Positions 37,557 to 48,350 are shown, counted from the first letter of the stretch. The stretch is DNA of 64,000 nt from Ricinus communis (GCF_019578655.1 NC_063264.1:12937213-13001212), one strand, 5' to 3'. A program made the numbers and translations. Notes: generated by a model from the sequence alone, not told the origin.

Positions 37557-38178
37557 TCCCCTTTTCATCCTTCAAAGTTCTCATTTGAATATTTGCTACT
37601 ATCACTAAGGTCTGCACCGATGGCCGCTCCGCTTGGGCTCGCACCCTGGGTTTTGCAGCGACCGCCGGGCCCTCCTACTCATTGGGGTCTAGCTCTTGCC
37701 TCGACGATTGGGTATAGGTCGCTCGCTTAAGCGCCATCCATTTTTGGTGCTAGTTGATTCGGTAGGTGAGTTATTACACACTCAACGGATTTCGACTTCT
37801 ATGACCACTTTCTTGCTGTCTTAATCGACCAACACCCTTTATGGGTTCTAAGTTAGCGCCTAGTTAGGCATCATAACCCGGCTTCTAGTTCATCCCACAT
37901 CGCTAGTTCTGCTTACCAAAAATGGCCCACTTGAAGCTCTCGATTCCGTGGCCCAACTCAATGACGCAGCCATGCCGTCCTACCTATTTAAAGTTTGAGA
38001 ATAGGTCGAGGGCATTGCACCCCCGATGCCTCTAATCATTGGCTTTACCTGATAAAACTCGTCCCAAGCTCCAGCTATCTTGAGGGAAACTTTAGAGGGA
38101 ACCGGCTACTAGACGGTTCGATTAGTCTTTCACCCCCATACCCAAGTTAGACAAACGATTTGCATGTCATTTCCAACC
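37557..38178 (-). pseudogene. 25S rRNA fragment (decayed rDNA)
   Basis: The minus strand carries about 620 bp of the plant large-subunit rRNA. Landmarks in order are AGACTAATCGAACCGTCTAG, then TTTCCCTCAAGATAGCTGGA, then GGTAAAGCCAATGATTAGAG, then AAGTGGGCCATTTTTGGTAA, then GGGTGTTGGTCGATTAAGAC, then AGCAAATATTCAAATGAGAA. Many positions show C-to-T or G-to-A changes compared with rRNA as I remember it (for example GATGTGGGATGAACTAGAAG), as expected for methylated, unselected DNA. It is truncated at both ends and lacks spacer sequence, so it is not a working rDNA unit. Confidence 0.93.
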
Positions 38179-38846
38179 TTAACATAAGCATACGTTCGTG
38201 CAAGATTTGCATCGTCGGCAAGATACAATCTTGCGTGCCCATGCGAGGCAGATCCAAGATTGTGTGCCTCGGCCGAAGGGGATTTCGCCTCATGCATCGA
38301 CATGCAGCAAGGTTGCCTATTGCTTGGTTTCGGGCATCCTATGACAAAGCATCGCCCACACTATGCGTTGACAACCTATTAGCACGCTCTTGCATGTTGG
38401 GCCCCAATAACTTTGGTTGGATCTTCCATCCATGTCTCAGTCTCGCCCTCTACGGCCATCACAGCTGTGCAAAATTTTGTCAATTCTTGTTCGGGCCCAC
38501 GTCAATTCCGATTAGGGCTATTATTGGCTACACAAAACCTTGATGCCTCACCTACAATTAGAAAATAAAGCCCCCACCGTGTCCCGTGTCACAGCCCATA
38601 AATTTTCCCTTCTCGCACGCAAGTTCAAAGGCCCAAGAAGCCTCCAGAATTCGCTAGAAAGCAAGGGAGGATTCTAGAACATTCTAGAATCATCTGGAAG
38701 CATCTGGAATATTCTAGAATAATCTAAAAGCTTGTAGAATATGTAGATAAGTATGGAATTGTGTAGAACATTCTAAATACTTAATCTTAGCCATTAGATC
38801 AAATGTATCCTCACTGTCCATTGAGGAGGTGGAGGCCTATATATAG
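38179..38846 (+). mobile_element. LTR/promoter-like segment of unknown element
   Basis: About 670 bp between the rRNA fragment and the Athila-like LTR, with no coding sequence I can support. The last 200 bp look like a promoter: repeated GAA/TTC modules followed by TATATATA (38838-38845). The segment is cut at 38846 by the next element, so a transcription start and coding part cannot be seen. It could be the U3 part of an LTR whose remainder is lost. The ORF at 38160-38543 crosses the rRNA boundary and is not convincing. Confidence 0.45.
38672..38773 (+). promoter_or_regulatory. Cluster of heat-shock-element modules upstream of a TATA box
   Basis: TTCTAGAACATTCTAGAA (38672-38689) is a perfect run of four alternating TTC/GAA modules with 2-bp spacing. 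GAATATTCTAGAA (38707-38719) is a perfect three-module run, and GAACATTC (38766-38773) is a two-module site. The TATA-like TATATATA lies at 38838-38845, about 65-165 bp downstream. Heat shock factors bind nGAAnnTTCnnGAAn arrays, and some plant LTRs use them for heat-induced transcription. Activity here is inference. Confidence 0.65.
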
Positions 38847-40096
38847 TGATGTGCGTAAAATACACACATCTAAATGGGGTTTTTAAGATTGATTTTATGG
38901 ACATTTAGATGTGAATTGGTCCCAACACTCACCCTATGCGTCTGTTTGTGTGCATTAGGTTCAAAAGAAGTCAAAGAATGATAAAGGGAAGAATTGGAGC
39001 ATACTTGGACGTTAAAGCTGCCGAAACAAGCTAAGTATGAGCATGAGGAAGCTGAACATGGCCGTGTTGATTCAACACTGGTCGTGTTCCCAACACGGTC
39101 ACCAACACGGCCGTGTTGGGTACATCAGACATCAAAGAAAAGGAAGTTCTTAGGGAGCACAGCCACAGAGAGTAACACGGGCATAAACACCAGACTGTGT
39201 TGGGAACACGGGCATCAACACAGCCGTGTTGATTGCAACAGGGGGAATTAATCAAAAGAAAGAAGAGAGGAAAGAAAGAAAGGAGAGCGGGGGGAGAATG
39301 TCCCAAACCCTAACATTTCTCTCTCTAAGGGTTTTCTAAGTTGGAACCAAGGGAAAAGGAGACTCGGATCAAGGTTTCAATCGGATTCCCTTCAAAGATT
39401 GAAGATTGGGCGAGGTTCGTTGATTGGTTTTCAAATTGAGCAAGAGGAATAAGAATCGATTCAATTTGAGCAAGAGGAAGTGGGGCTGTTTACTCTCATC
39501 CAAGGGTGTAATCGGGTTTCTCTACCTTTACTCATTGTTGTAATTGAATTCTTATGGATTTTGATAATGAACATGATTAGCTAGATTGATTAAATCCATT
39601 GGGATTTCTTTACTATGTTGGCTTAGTATTATATTATTGGATTGTTTGGGTTAGTTTTGTATTCTTCTTGCTTTCAGTATTAATAAGATAATGCATTATT
39701 CATGAGACGTTGTGAATTGTGTGTTTAGATTGCTTTGTGTGATTAAGAAGTCCATTTAGCAATTGAAATTTTGAATAGCAAGAATTGGTTAATAAGCGCT
39801 TAGAGATAAGGATAATTAACTAGGCGGATTAAGAATTAACAAAGCTTAATAGAGGCGGATTAAAGCTTAATGCTAATTTAAGAATCAATCGTTAGGAAGA
39901 GATTCCAACTTTAGGTTATTAGATTTAGGAATTCGGTTATCTCGAGAGAGAAACCGAATTCGATTAAGTAAATCCACGGGTAGCATAATTACACTCACCA
40001 ATCCTTTATCTTTTGTTTGATTGCCAACTAGTTTAGGTTCCCTTTGGGTTTGCTTTCCTGTCTTGGTTATTTTATTTATCAATTACTCCTGCATAA
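38847..40096 (+). repeat. 5' LTR copy, truncated at its 3' side
   Basis: Starts TGATGTGCGTAAAATACACA and runs in near-identity with 41927-43165, ending at AATTACTCCTGCAT. It carries the perfect 18-bp palindrome CCAACACGGCCGTGTTGG at 39102-39119 within a cluster of GTGTTG/CAACAC words. ORFs here (38994-39251, 39031-39306, 39885-40082) lie inside the LTR and have near-identical counterparts in the other copy; I do not call them genes. Confidence 0.9.
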
Positions 40097-41910
40097 GGTT
40101 TGTGAAGAAAACCTGCTAGATCGAACACCATATCATCGATGACTACGTGCAATTATACAGGAGCGAGTTTTGCCCATCATACTGGCAGCTTGCTCGATAG
40201 TCGGGAAGAGGAAATTGACGATTATCCCTCTAAGCGGATACTTGAAGCCATTTGCTTGGAAGAAAGATGGATGGTTGTCGATCACGCCCGTTTGCTTTTC
40301 ACCATGAGTCCAGCTAAGAAGACTCATCACATAAAAAAAAAGCGCTCTTGGGAGGCACCCCAATTTTTATCTTTAATCTCTAATATTTTAACCTTTTATT
40401 TTGAAACATTTTATTAGTTGTAATTTTCATATTTTATTTAATTTTTGTTTCAGTTTCAATTTTAAGTCTTTATTTTATTATTTGCAGCCACTCCTCTACC
40501 AAAGACTAGCCAATGCCCTTATATACCTGCTGATGCACCTCCTTTCACTCTGGAGCCATAGTCAGGGCAGTATTAGTTCTTTTTTTCCTTTTTCATTCCT
40601 TATATATTTTGTACACTGGGGATAGTGTGTCCTTCAAGTGTGGGGTGGGTGATATTTATCCCATCTCAGTTATTTGTTTATTCTTTGTGCAATTTTTTGT
40701 AAAATTCTGAAAATTTTTTCACTTTGTTTCGATGCTCTTACTATTGACTTGCTTTTGAAATCCTGTTTATGTCCATGTGATCGGGTAAAACCGATAGTGT
40801 TGAGTTTAGCGAAAGAATGTAAGATAATTATTTTGAGTTTTACACTAAGTTGCTTTGGTTTATTTAATTCTGTTTTGATGATTTTTGTTTAGAACCTACT
40901 CAAAAGCACACTTGTGAGAAATTGAGCCTAAATTGTAAGCATACACTTCATATGCTTGTATTTATTTCTTGTTGAGAGTGCTAATTACTATCTTTACTTT
41001 TAGAACTTGCTCGGTAATGCTTATGAGGGCCACAAGGAGAGTTTAACACTTTGGTATGATAGAGGCACTTAGGTTTTTCATTCTAGCAAAATAGCCTTCA
41101 TTCGTTTATTGATTCTGTAGATAACCCCCTCTTTCACCTTTTTTTTATCATATTTCATTGCCACTTAGTTTTATTCTGCTTTGGGTTATGATTCTGTACA
41201 TGAGTTGTTTTTATTGGGAATTTTTGTCTTGGGAATAGTGTGGAATCTTATAGTAGCTTTCTTCAATCCAAAAGAAATTCACTCTATTATGTGAATGTTC
41301 TTCCCTTATAAAAAAAAGAAAAAAATTAAATAGAAGAATAAGAGGGAAAGGTGATGAAAAGAAAGAAAGTAAGCGAGCTAAACATTTTGACTTGATTCCT
41401 ATTTCCCACCTTGGACTACTGTCCATTGCTTACCCCTTGTGATTATTGTGGCTTGTGTGCAGGTCATGTATTTCATTGCAGAACACCATAGGTTCAACTC
41501 TTACCATATTTACCTACCCCTACCTAATCCCCATTACAACCCTTATAAAGATCTCTTAACATGGCTGTTGACTCTCCATAAGTGGTAGGAGTAGGATTTA
41601 AGAGTAAGCATATAGTAAGGCAGTAGTTGATGCATTGAGCGATTAAAGACTACCCTTTAAACACTTTGAGTGATTTAGAGTGAATCTGGTGAGGAGTTGG
41701 TTCTGAATAATTTTGTTGAGACAATATTTTTACGAATTATTGGCATCTTGGTTGTGATACTTGAATTGATTGCTTCGTTTCTTTTTATTTGACTTACGCT
41801 TGTAAGGATATGTGCAGGAGCTCTCTAACTTGTTTATCAGTTTAAGTGTTGTTCCTTAGTGGCTTATTTTCCTTATTTTACTTTTGATTGCTTGAGGACT
41901 AGCAATGAGC
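40097..41910 (+). other. Residual internal (post-pol) region of Athila/Tat-like element
   Basis: The first 230 bp contain an open frame (40139-40417) with DDYPSKRILEAICLEERW and KKTHHIKKKRSWEAPQF. It spans the conserved 'GCGCTCTTGGGAGGCACC' stretch and is probably the last codons of a polyprotein fused to non-coding sequence. After it come about 1.5 kb of AT-rich DNA without a recognisable domain, including polypyrimidine runs. No envelope-like protein is supported. Confidence 0.55.
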
Positions 41911-41926
41911 TAAGTGTGGGGTTATT
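41911..41926 (+). other. Polypurine tract of Athila/Tat-like element
   Basis: TAAGTGTGGGG followed by TTATT abuts the 3' LTR start (TAATGTGCG at 41927, with the expected TG changed to TA). 'AGCTAAGTGTGGGG' next to an LTR is a signature of Athila and Tat lineages. Confidence 0.75.
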
Positions 41927-43378
41927 TAATGTGCGTAAAATACACACATCTAAATGGAGTTTTTAAGATTGATTTTATGGACATTTGGATGTGAATTGGT
42001 CCTAACACTCACCCTATGCATCTGTTTGTGTGCATTAGGTTCAAAAGAAGTCAAAGAATGATAAAGGGAAGAATTGGAGCATACTTGGATGTCAAAGCTG
42101 CCGAAACAAGCTAAGTACGAGCATGAGGAAGCTGAACATGGCCGTGTTGATTCAACACTGGCCGTGTTCCCAACACGATCACCAACACGGCCGTGTTGGG
42201 TACATCAAACATCAAAGAAAAGGAAGTTCTTAGGGAGCACAGCCACAGAGAGTAACACGGGCATAAATACCAGACCGTGTTGGGAACACGGGCATCAATA
42301 CGGCCGTGTTGATTGTGATAGGGGAAATTAATCAAAAGAAAGAAGAGAGGAAAGAAAGAAAGGAGAGCGGGGGTAGAATGTCCCAAACCCTAATATTTCT
42401 CTCTCTAAGGGTTTTCTAAGTTAGAACCAAGGGAAAAGGAGACTCGGATCAAGGTTTCAATCGGATTCCCTTCAAAGATTGAAGATTGGGCGAGGTTCGT
42501 TGATTAGTTTTCATATTGAGCAAGAGGAACAAGAATCGATTCAATTCGAGCAAGAGGAATTGGGGCTGTTTACTCTCATCCAAGGGTGTAATCGGGTTTC
42601 GCTACCTTTACTCATTGTTGTAATTGAATTCTTGTGGATTTTGATAATGAAAATGATTAGCTAGATTGATTAAATCCATTGGGATTTGTTTACTATGTTG
42701 GCTTAGTATTATATTGTTGGATTGTTTGGGTTAGTTTTGTATTCTTCTTGCTTTCAGTATTAATAAGATAATGCATTATTCATGAGACGTTGTGAATTAT
42801 GTGTTTAGATTGCTTTATGTGATTGAGAAGTCCATTTAGCAATTGAAATTTTGAATAGCAAGAACTGGTTAATAATCGCTTAGAGATAAGGATAATTAAC
42901 TAGCCGGATTAAGAATTAACAAAGCTTAATAGAGGCGGATTAAAGCTTAATGCTAATTTAAGAATCAATCGTTAGGAAGAGATTCCAACTTTAGGTTATT
43001 AGATTTAGGAATTCAGTTATCTCAACAGAGAAACCGAATTCGGTTAAGAATTCATCCACGGGTAGCATAATTACACTCACCAATCCTTTATCTTTTGTTT
43101 GATTACCAACTAGTTTAGGTTCCCTTTGGGTTTGCTTTCCTGTCTTGGTTATTTTATTTATCAATTACTCCTGCATCTCCCTTAGAATTTAGCTTGTAGC
43201 TATTAGTTAGTTTAGAAATTATTCATCACTCATTTTAGGTTAATATAACAAAGAACAAAGGAGTAACTCTAGGCTTTCACTTTCTCGAGGAATACGACCT
43301 TGATACTCGCCGTTAGTGCTAGACTGCATCGATAGGTACACTGCCTTAGATTGTAGCTAACACAAGTAGCACGCATCA
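41927..43378 (+). repeat. 3' LTR of Athila/Tat-like element (1452 bp)
   Basis: Full copy of the LTR: it matches 38847-40096, extends 210-220 bp further, and ends AGTAGCACGCATCA. The end agrees with the boundary defined independently by the target duplications of the solo LTR at 33259-34671. The palindrome CCAACACGGCCGTGTTGG is at 42182-42199. Confidence 0.9.
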
Positions 43379-43413
43379 AGTTTTTGAAATTTCACTCTAG
43401 TTTTCAAATAATT

Positions 43414-43430
43414 CCCCGGCAACGGCTCCA
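43414..43430 (-). other. tRNA-Asp-type primer-binding site, orphan
   Basis: The plus strand reads CCCCGGCAACGGCTCCA, so the minus strand reads TGGAGCCGTTGCCGGGG. This is one mismatch from the primer-binding site complementary to plant tRNA-Asp as I recall it. It lies 36 bp from the right LTR but faces the other way, so it belongs to a different, minus-strand element whose LTR end would be at 43440 and beyond. Confidence 0.65.
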
Positions 43431-43439
43431 AAAACTTGA

Positions 43440-43602
43440 TGGTTGCTATCTATGCCACTTTAGTGCTTCCTTGACCTAATAGAACATCTACACCAAAGAG
43501 AAAACAATAGGCATCCCTTATTTAGTTATTTAGGAATATATCTTGATTGATTTAGTCATATCTTGATTGATTAGGAATAACTAGATCAATCAAGCTTCCT
43601 AT
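43440..43602. other. Gap: possible LTR end, otherwise nothing recognised
   Basis: Short AT-rich stretch following the orphan primer-binding site. It contains a small internal duplication (ATATCTTGATTGATTTAG / ATATCTTGATTGATTAGG, about 43540-43585). If the primer-binding site is real, its first bases would be the end of a minus-strand LTR. Confidence 0.35.
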
Positions 43603-44634
43603 TTTGTTATTTTGAAAGTCTTTTATTATATCCTCTTAAAATAGACTTTTATTATTCCCTAATTAACCATAGTTCCTTATTTTGCTATTTTTGAAAACTT
43701 CTATTTAGGATATAATTTAGTTTATTCCTAATTAGTTTATTTTCTTTATGCAAATAGGAAATTAGGTTACGTCTTTATCTAATTAAACCCTATGTAGCCG
43801 AATGGCACAAAGATTGACCATTGGTGAAATAAAATTATTGTGAGATTATTCTTACTTGGTTCTTTTTAGAACTTTTCGAACTTATCAAGAACTTGTTCTT
43901 GTGGCATTCATCTTGACTTATCACTCACTTTCTACCTTTCTTTAGTGTGGCGCCAACTATTATTCTTATAACAAGGTTAAAGATACAAGTTATCTTTGGG
44001 TCAAGGTTCATCAAAGATCGGATTTAGCTTTCTTGGGAATCTTTTTCCAATTCCACGTGTTGGGTCTTATCCTAGGTTGCTAATGTTCACATCATTTGAT
44101 ATCGGAGCTAAGTCACTAAATTTATTTTGTTATTTTGGAAGTCTTTTATTATATCCTTTTGGAATAGACTTTTATTATTCCTTAATTAAGCATAGTTCCT
44201 TATTTTTTTATTTTGAAAAACTTCTATTTAGGATATACTTTAGTTTATTCCTAATTATTTTATTTCCTTTATGCAAATAGAAAATTAAGTTATATCTTTA
44301 TCTATTTAAACCCTATGTAGCTGAATGGCATTAAGGATTGATCATTGTTGAAATAAAATAATTGTGAGATTATTCTTACTAGGTTCTTTTTAGTACTTTT
44401 CAAACTTATCAAGAACTTGTTCTTATGGAGTTCATCTTGACTTATCACTCACTTTTTACCTTTCTTAAGTGTGGAATCAACCATTGTTCTTATACCAAGG
44501 TTCAAGATACAAGTTATCTTTAGGTCAAGGTTCATCTAAGATCAGAATTAGCTTTTTTGGGAATCTTTTTTCCAATTCCGCGTGTTGGGTCTTGTCATAG
44601 GTTGACAAAGGTTCACATCAATAGATAGGATTTC
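43603..44634 (+). repeat. Two tandem LTR fragments of a Ty3/gypsy family (family L3)
   Basis: Two copies in direct order: 43603-44124 and 44125-44634, period 522 bp. Both run from GTTATTTTG(A/G)AAGTCTTTTATT to a GTTCACATCA-type end. They are reverse complements of the LTR pieces at 59162-59620 and 60219-60760, which flank a gypsy pol tail, and this is what identifies them as LTR. They contain TGTGGCGCCAAC-like sequence near 43946. The 43996-44280 ORF spans the junction and is not a gene. Confidence 0.7.
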
Positions 44635-46262
44635 AGATCTGATAATAAAAGAAATCATAAGTTCTTTGTTCTCTTCCACATGACTAAGCGTAAGGATCAA
44701 ATAGAATTATTTTAAACACATCAGTAGACAAAGAACGCAAAAGAAAGGAAGGACGTGAGCGATAAGTCTATGATCGCTAATGCGAGTCTTGACAAGTCTA
44801 TAGACTAAAATAATATGCTCACTAGCCTTAAGTATTCAGCTGCATGCAGTTTTTATAGTGCGATAGCCATCATTCCATAAGAAGAAGAAAGTAGAAGCTA
44901 AATGTGAATAAATAAATATAGAAAGATGAATAAACTAAAGTCATATAAAGAACTAAAGAGGAGTTGATTGGTCAACAACTCTCATAGTTCAAAATTTTAA
45001 GAGCCAGCTTAACAAAAACAAGGGAGAATTGGCATGCGCCTACAAAATAACACTTTGGCTGAAATTACTTTATTATATGCGTGTCAAACATCAAAATGCT
45101 CACATTATCGCTTGTATTATGCTTGAATCAATTGAGAATAACATGATTTCTCCCTTACATGCATGAATTTACATCTCGCCTTACTTCATCATCAAGCTAA
45201 GCCCAAATGCTATCTATCCAACTTACCAATTGCATTCCCATGATTTCTTATGCCAATCCTTGTGTCATTAGGAATCCTTGTGCCTAGAGGAACAAGGAAT
45301 GATGGAGATCCCAATGGAACAAATCTTTTATTAGAATATTTGGGCATGCCTCAATTCTCATCATTCTCTCATTCCTCTAAGAGATTCGTACGAAATCATA
45401 AGGAGAATGATATCAATACTCGATTAACTAATATTCTTTCTTCGCGTTCGTCCATGCATTGGATCTGTGCTTATGATTGCTGCTTCCACGTGCTTTCACT
45501 CAACAGTCGTGTTTATGCTCCCTAAATAAGATCAAACCATCATACTAGACAAAGAGGAACAAAAGAAATGAACAAAATGAGAACATCGGTAGGACTTCGG
45601 ATTTGGTAAGAAAAGAAATAAAAATTCTTTATTCTCTTCATACAACTAAGCACAAACATCAAATTAGAATTGTCATAAACACAAGGGTAGAAAAGAACAC
45701 AAAAAAAAGGAAATGGGTGAGCGATAAGCATATATCCGCTAATTGGAATCTTGATAAGTCCGCAAAGTTCACTAAAGAATCCATAACTTTATTTCTTGCA
45801 AGGAAGAAAACTGAAATAATATATACTCAATAACCTCAAGTATTCAGTTGCATGCGGTTCCTATAGTGCGAAAGCCCTTATTCTATAAGGAGAATAATAA
45901 CCAGAGAGTAGTTGATTGGTCAACAACTCTCGTATTCCCAAATTTTAAAAGCCAGCTTAACAAAAATAATGGGAAATTCATGAGGGCCTATATAATAACA
46001 TCTGATCCAAACTACATTATTATATTACACCAATCCTTATGTCATTAGGAGCCCTAGTGCCTAGAGGAACAAGGAATGATGGAGACCCTAATGGTGCAAA
46101 TCCTAAATCATAATATTTGGTCGTACCTCAATTCTCGTCGTTCCCTCTCTTCTCGAAATGGCTCGTCCACGATCATTCAAAAATGATATCAATACTTGAT
46201 CAACTAATTTTATTTCTTTACATTTGTCCAAGCATTGGATTAGTATATACGAACGTGGCTAA
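44635..46262 (-). repeat. Unidentified ~1-kb repeat (family R), reverse orientation, two copies
   Basis: Two successive copies: 44635-45540, and 45541-46262 with internal deletions. Recurring landmarks are CTTGTGTCATTAGGA with CCTAGAGGAACAAGGAATGA, then AATGATATCAATACTCGAT, then the TTCTTTATTCTCTT block. The same landmarks occur in both orientations at 52200-57745, 58589-59161 and 60944-63098. No coding domain is visible. Confidence 0.8.
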
Positions 46263-46992
46263 CTTGTGCCAAACCCGTATTCAATGTTGATGTCTTCACC
46301 AAGGATCGTTCACCTAATTAAGCAAAAGAACTCTAACTCCTAATAGACCCTTAAATAACTTGTACTTAAGTACCTTAATTGTAAAGAATTAGAGGATGTT
46401 TAACATAAACAAAGGTATAGATTAAACTAAGTTTGTAAAATACCAAGCCTTCACTTGATAAATTCACTAAGTTCATAAAGAACAAAATAAGAGAATTAAT
46501 TCCAAAATAATCAATATTCAACCAACCTTTACATAGAAATTCGTACTAGCTTATATAGGCCTTAGAAAAACATAATTCTATAATGATAAGGAAGCAAATA
46601 AGTTTAAGACTAGGAATAGAACTCCTAAACGAAAAGGATAACTTAAAATAAGACTTTTAACTATTAAAAGACTTTTTTAAATGAACAAATACTCCTAAAA
46701 TTCGTCCAACACTAGCCCATATAATAAACATGATATTTGGGCTTAAGTAACTTGTAATAAGCGAGCCATGCTTGAGTATTTGACTCCAAACAGCGTGACT
46801 TGTTTATTTTGGGCCTATTTTTACTTGTTCATGCTTCCATATATTGAATTAAGTTGATAGGAGTATCTTGAGGCCCATTGTCTTGATGAAGTCCAATCTC
46901 ACTTGGACTTTGGATCTCCAACCCAATCTTCAACTCTTGCTTCACGAACACTCCGAAAGAATCCTTGAACTTCTTCATGCGAGCTCTAGTAA
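46263..46992 (-). repeat. Probable LTR of the minus-strand Ty3/gypsy element
   Basis: AT-rich sequence downstream (minus strand) of the pol tail. It contains TTATATAGGCCTTAG (near 46550), also present at 63430-63446 in another LTR-like segment. On the minus strand this gives a TATA-like box. No matching second LTR was found next to the element, so the boundaries are uncertain. Confidence 0.4.
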
Positions 46993-47262
46993 TTAGTCCA
47001 TCATATTTGAATGGCTCATGTACAATCCTAGTTGGATTAGAATTCCTAACTGGAGTAGACTCCTCATGGGACTAGGATTCCCAGTGGAAGTAGGACTCCT
47101 CTTGGGACTAGAATTTCTAGTGAAAGTAGGATTCCTAGGTGGAATAGGACTCCTCATGGGACTAGAATTCCTAGTGGAAATAGGATTCCTAGTCGGAGTA
47201 GGATTCCTTGTGCTTGTAGGATTCACGTCATTCCCTCCTTCCTTGCGAGGATTCAAGCGCAC
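46993..47262 (-). pseudogene. Gypsy polyprotein tail with expanded 15-bp repeats
   Basis: The minus-strand frame begins RLNPRKEGGNDVNP, the 'EGGND' signature near the end of this gypsy group's polyprotein. It then runs into a proline/serine/threonine/arginine repeat (NPTSTRNPTPTRNPISTR...). At the DNA level this is a minisatellite based on GTAGGATTCCTAGTG at about 47030-47240. The integrase C-terminus is fused to this tail at about 47260 by a deletion. Confidence 0.65.
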
Positions 47263-48345
47263 CTTTTCATATAATGCCTTAACAAAACCTTATTTTGACC
47301 ATTTAAATAAACTCTCATATGTAAAGGCAAAGGTGATAAATCTAATGGACTCAAAGGAATAAAACCATAAATAATCTCAAATGGGAAATAATAAGCAGAT
47401 GAATACACTTTAAATTTATAAGCAAACTCAATATGTGGTAAACAATCTTCCCAAGAATTCAAATTCTTCTTAATCAATGTGTGGAACAATTGACCCAAAG
47501 AGGGATTTATTACCTCAATTTTACTATCAGTTTGGGGGTAACATGTAGTAGAAAATAACAACTTAGTCCCCAATTTACCCATAAAGTCTTAAAAGAACTA
47601 AGGAATTTTGCATCCCTATCACTAACAATGGTTCTAGGCATACCATGTAAACAAACAATCTCTTTAAAGAACAAATTAGCACATGGTGCATCATTAGTCT
47701 TATGACAAGCAATAAAATATGCCATCTTAGAAAAGTGATCTACAACCACAAAATAGAATCATACCCATATTTTGACCTAGGTAAACCCAAAATAAAATCC
47801 ATAGAAATATCAATTCAAGGCATACTAGGTACAGGTAGTGGCATATATAATTCATGAGGCTTAGATTTAGACTTAGCTTGTCTATATATAATGCACTTAT
47901 CATAAATCCTTTCCACATATATGTGTGTGTTTGGACAATGAAAGTGATCATGTAAAATATCTAAAGTCTTAGCAACTCCAAAATTCCCCATAAGACCACC
48001 CTTATGTGTTTCCCTTACTAAAAGTTCATACAAGCTACTCTTAGGTAAACATAATTTATTATCCTTAAATAAGAATTCATTATGCCTATAGTACTTTTGA
48101 CACACAATCTTTTCACGTGCATGATAAAACTTGCTAAAATCATGGTCATCGATATATAAATCTTTAGTATACTCAAAACCAAGTACTTTAGCATCAAGAG
48201 TGTTAAGAAGCACATACCTTTGAGACAATGCATCATCAATTGTTTTCCTTACCTTATTTATACTGTATAACATGTGGAGAGGATTCGAGAAACTCATTCC
48301 ACTTTGCATGACCCTTGTTAAGCTTTTGTTGACCCTTCAAATACT
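47253..48345 (-). pseudogene. Ty3/gypsy integrase (broken) and end of RNase H
   Basis: Three overlapping minus-strand frames. 47815-48309 covers the RNase H end (DDALSQRYVLL) and the HHCC zinc finger: ETHKGGLMGNFGVAKTLDIL, HDHFHC, then DKCIIYRQ, where the second Cys is Tyr. Next come the catalytic core pieces ISMDFILGLP (first Asp), [11 protein letters not shown], then SDRDAKF (second Asp) and PQTDSKIEV (Glu). The last part, SWEDCLPHIEFAY..., is the usual C-terminal core. At least two frameshifts and a stop separate the pieces. Integrase joins element DNA to the chromosome; this copy is inactive. Confidence 0.88.
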
Positions 48346-48350
48346 TCATG

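Larger units (their letters stand above)
38847..43378 (+). mobile_element. Athila/Tat-like LTR retrotransposon deletion derivative
   Basis: Two direct LTR copies (38847-40096, truncated, and 41927-43378) flank about 1.83 kb of internal sequence with no gag or pol domain. The internal part holds AAGCGCTCTTGGGAGGCACC (about 40342), characteristic of the region after pol in Athila/Tat elements, and ends GAGCTAAGTGTGGGG just before the 3' LTR, the typical polypurine tract. The left LTR is cut about 220-250 bp before its end and joined straight to 3' internal sequence, so gag-pol was deleted. The flanks (TATAG left, AGTTT right) do not match, so later rearrangement is likely. Confidence 0.82.

Noticed and set aside
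37557..38178. A functional 25S rRNA gene
   Set aside because: Only about 620 bp of the 25S is present, with many C-to-T type changes, and with satellite on one side and LTR-like sequence on the other.
38160..38543. 127-codon ORF rich in Cys and Arg
   Set aside because: Begins at the decayed rRNA edge and runs into an LTR-like segment. No domain is recognised and there is no second copy to test conservation.
38994..39306. Overlapping ORFs on both strands, repeated at 42074-42386
   Set aside because: Conserved only because they lie in the two LTR copies of one element; opposite-strand overlap comes from the palindromic word cluster.
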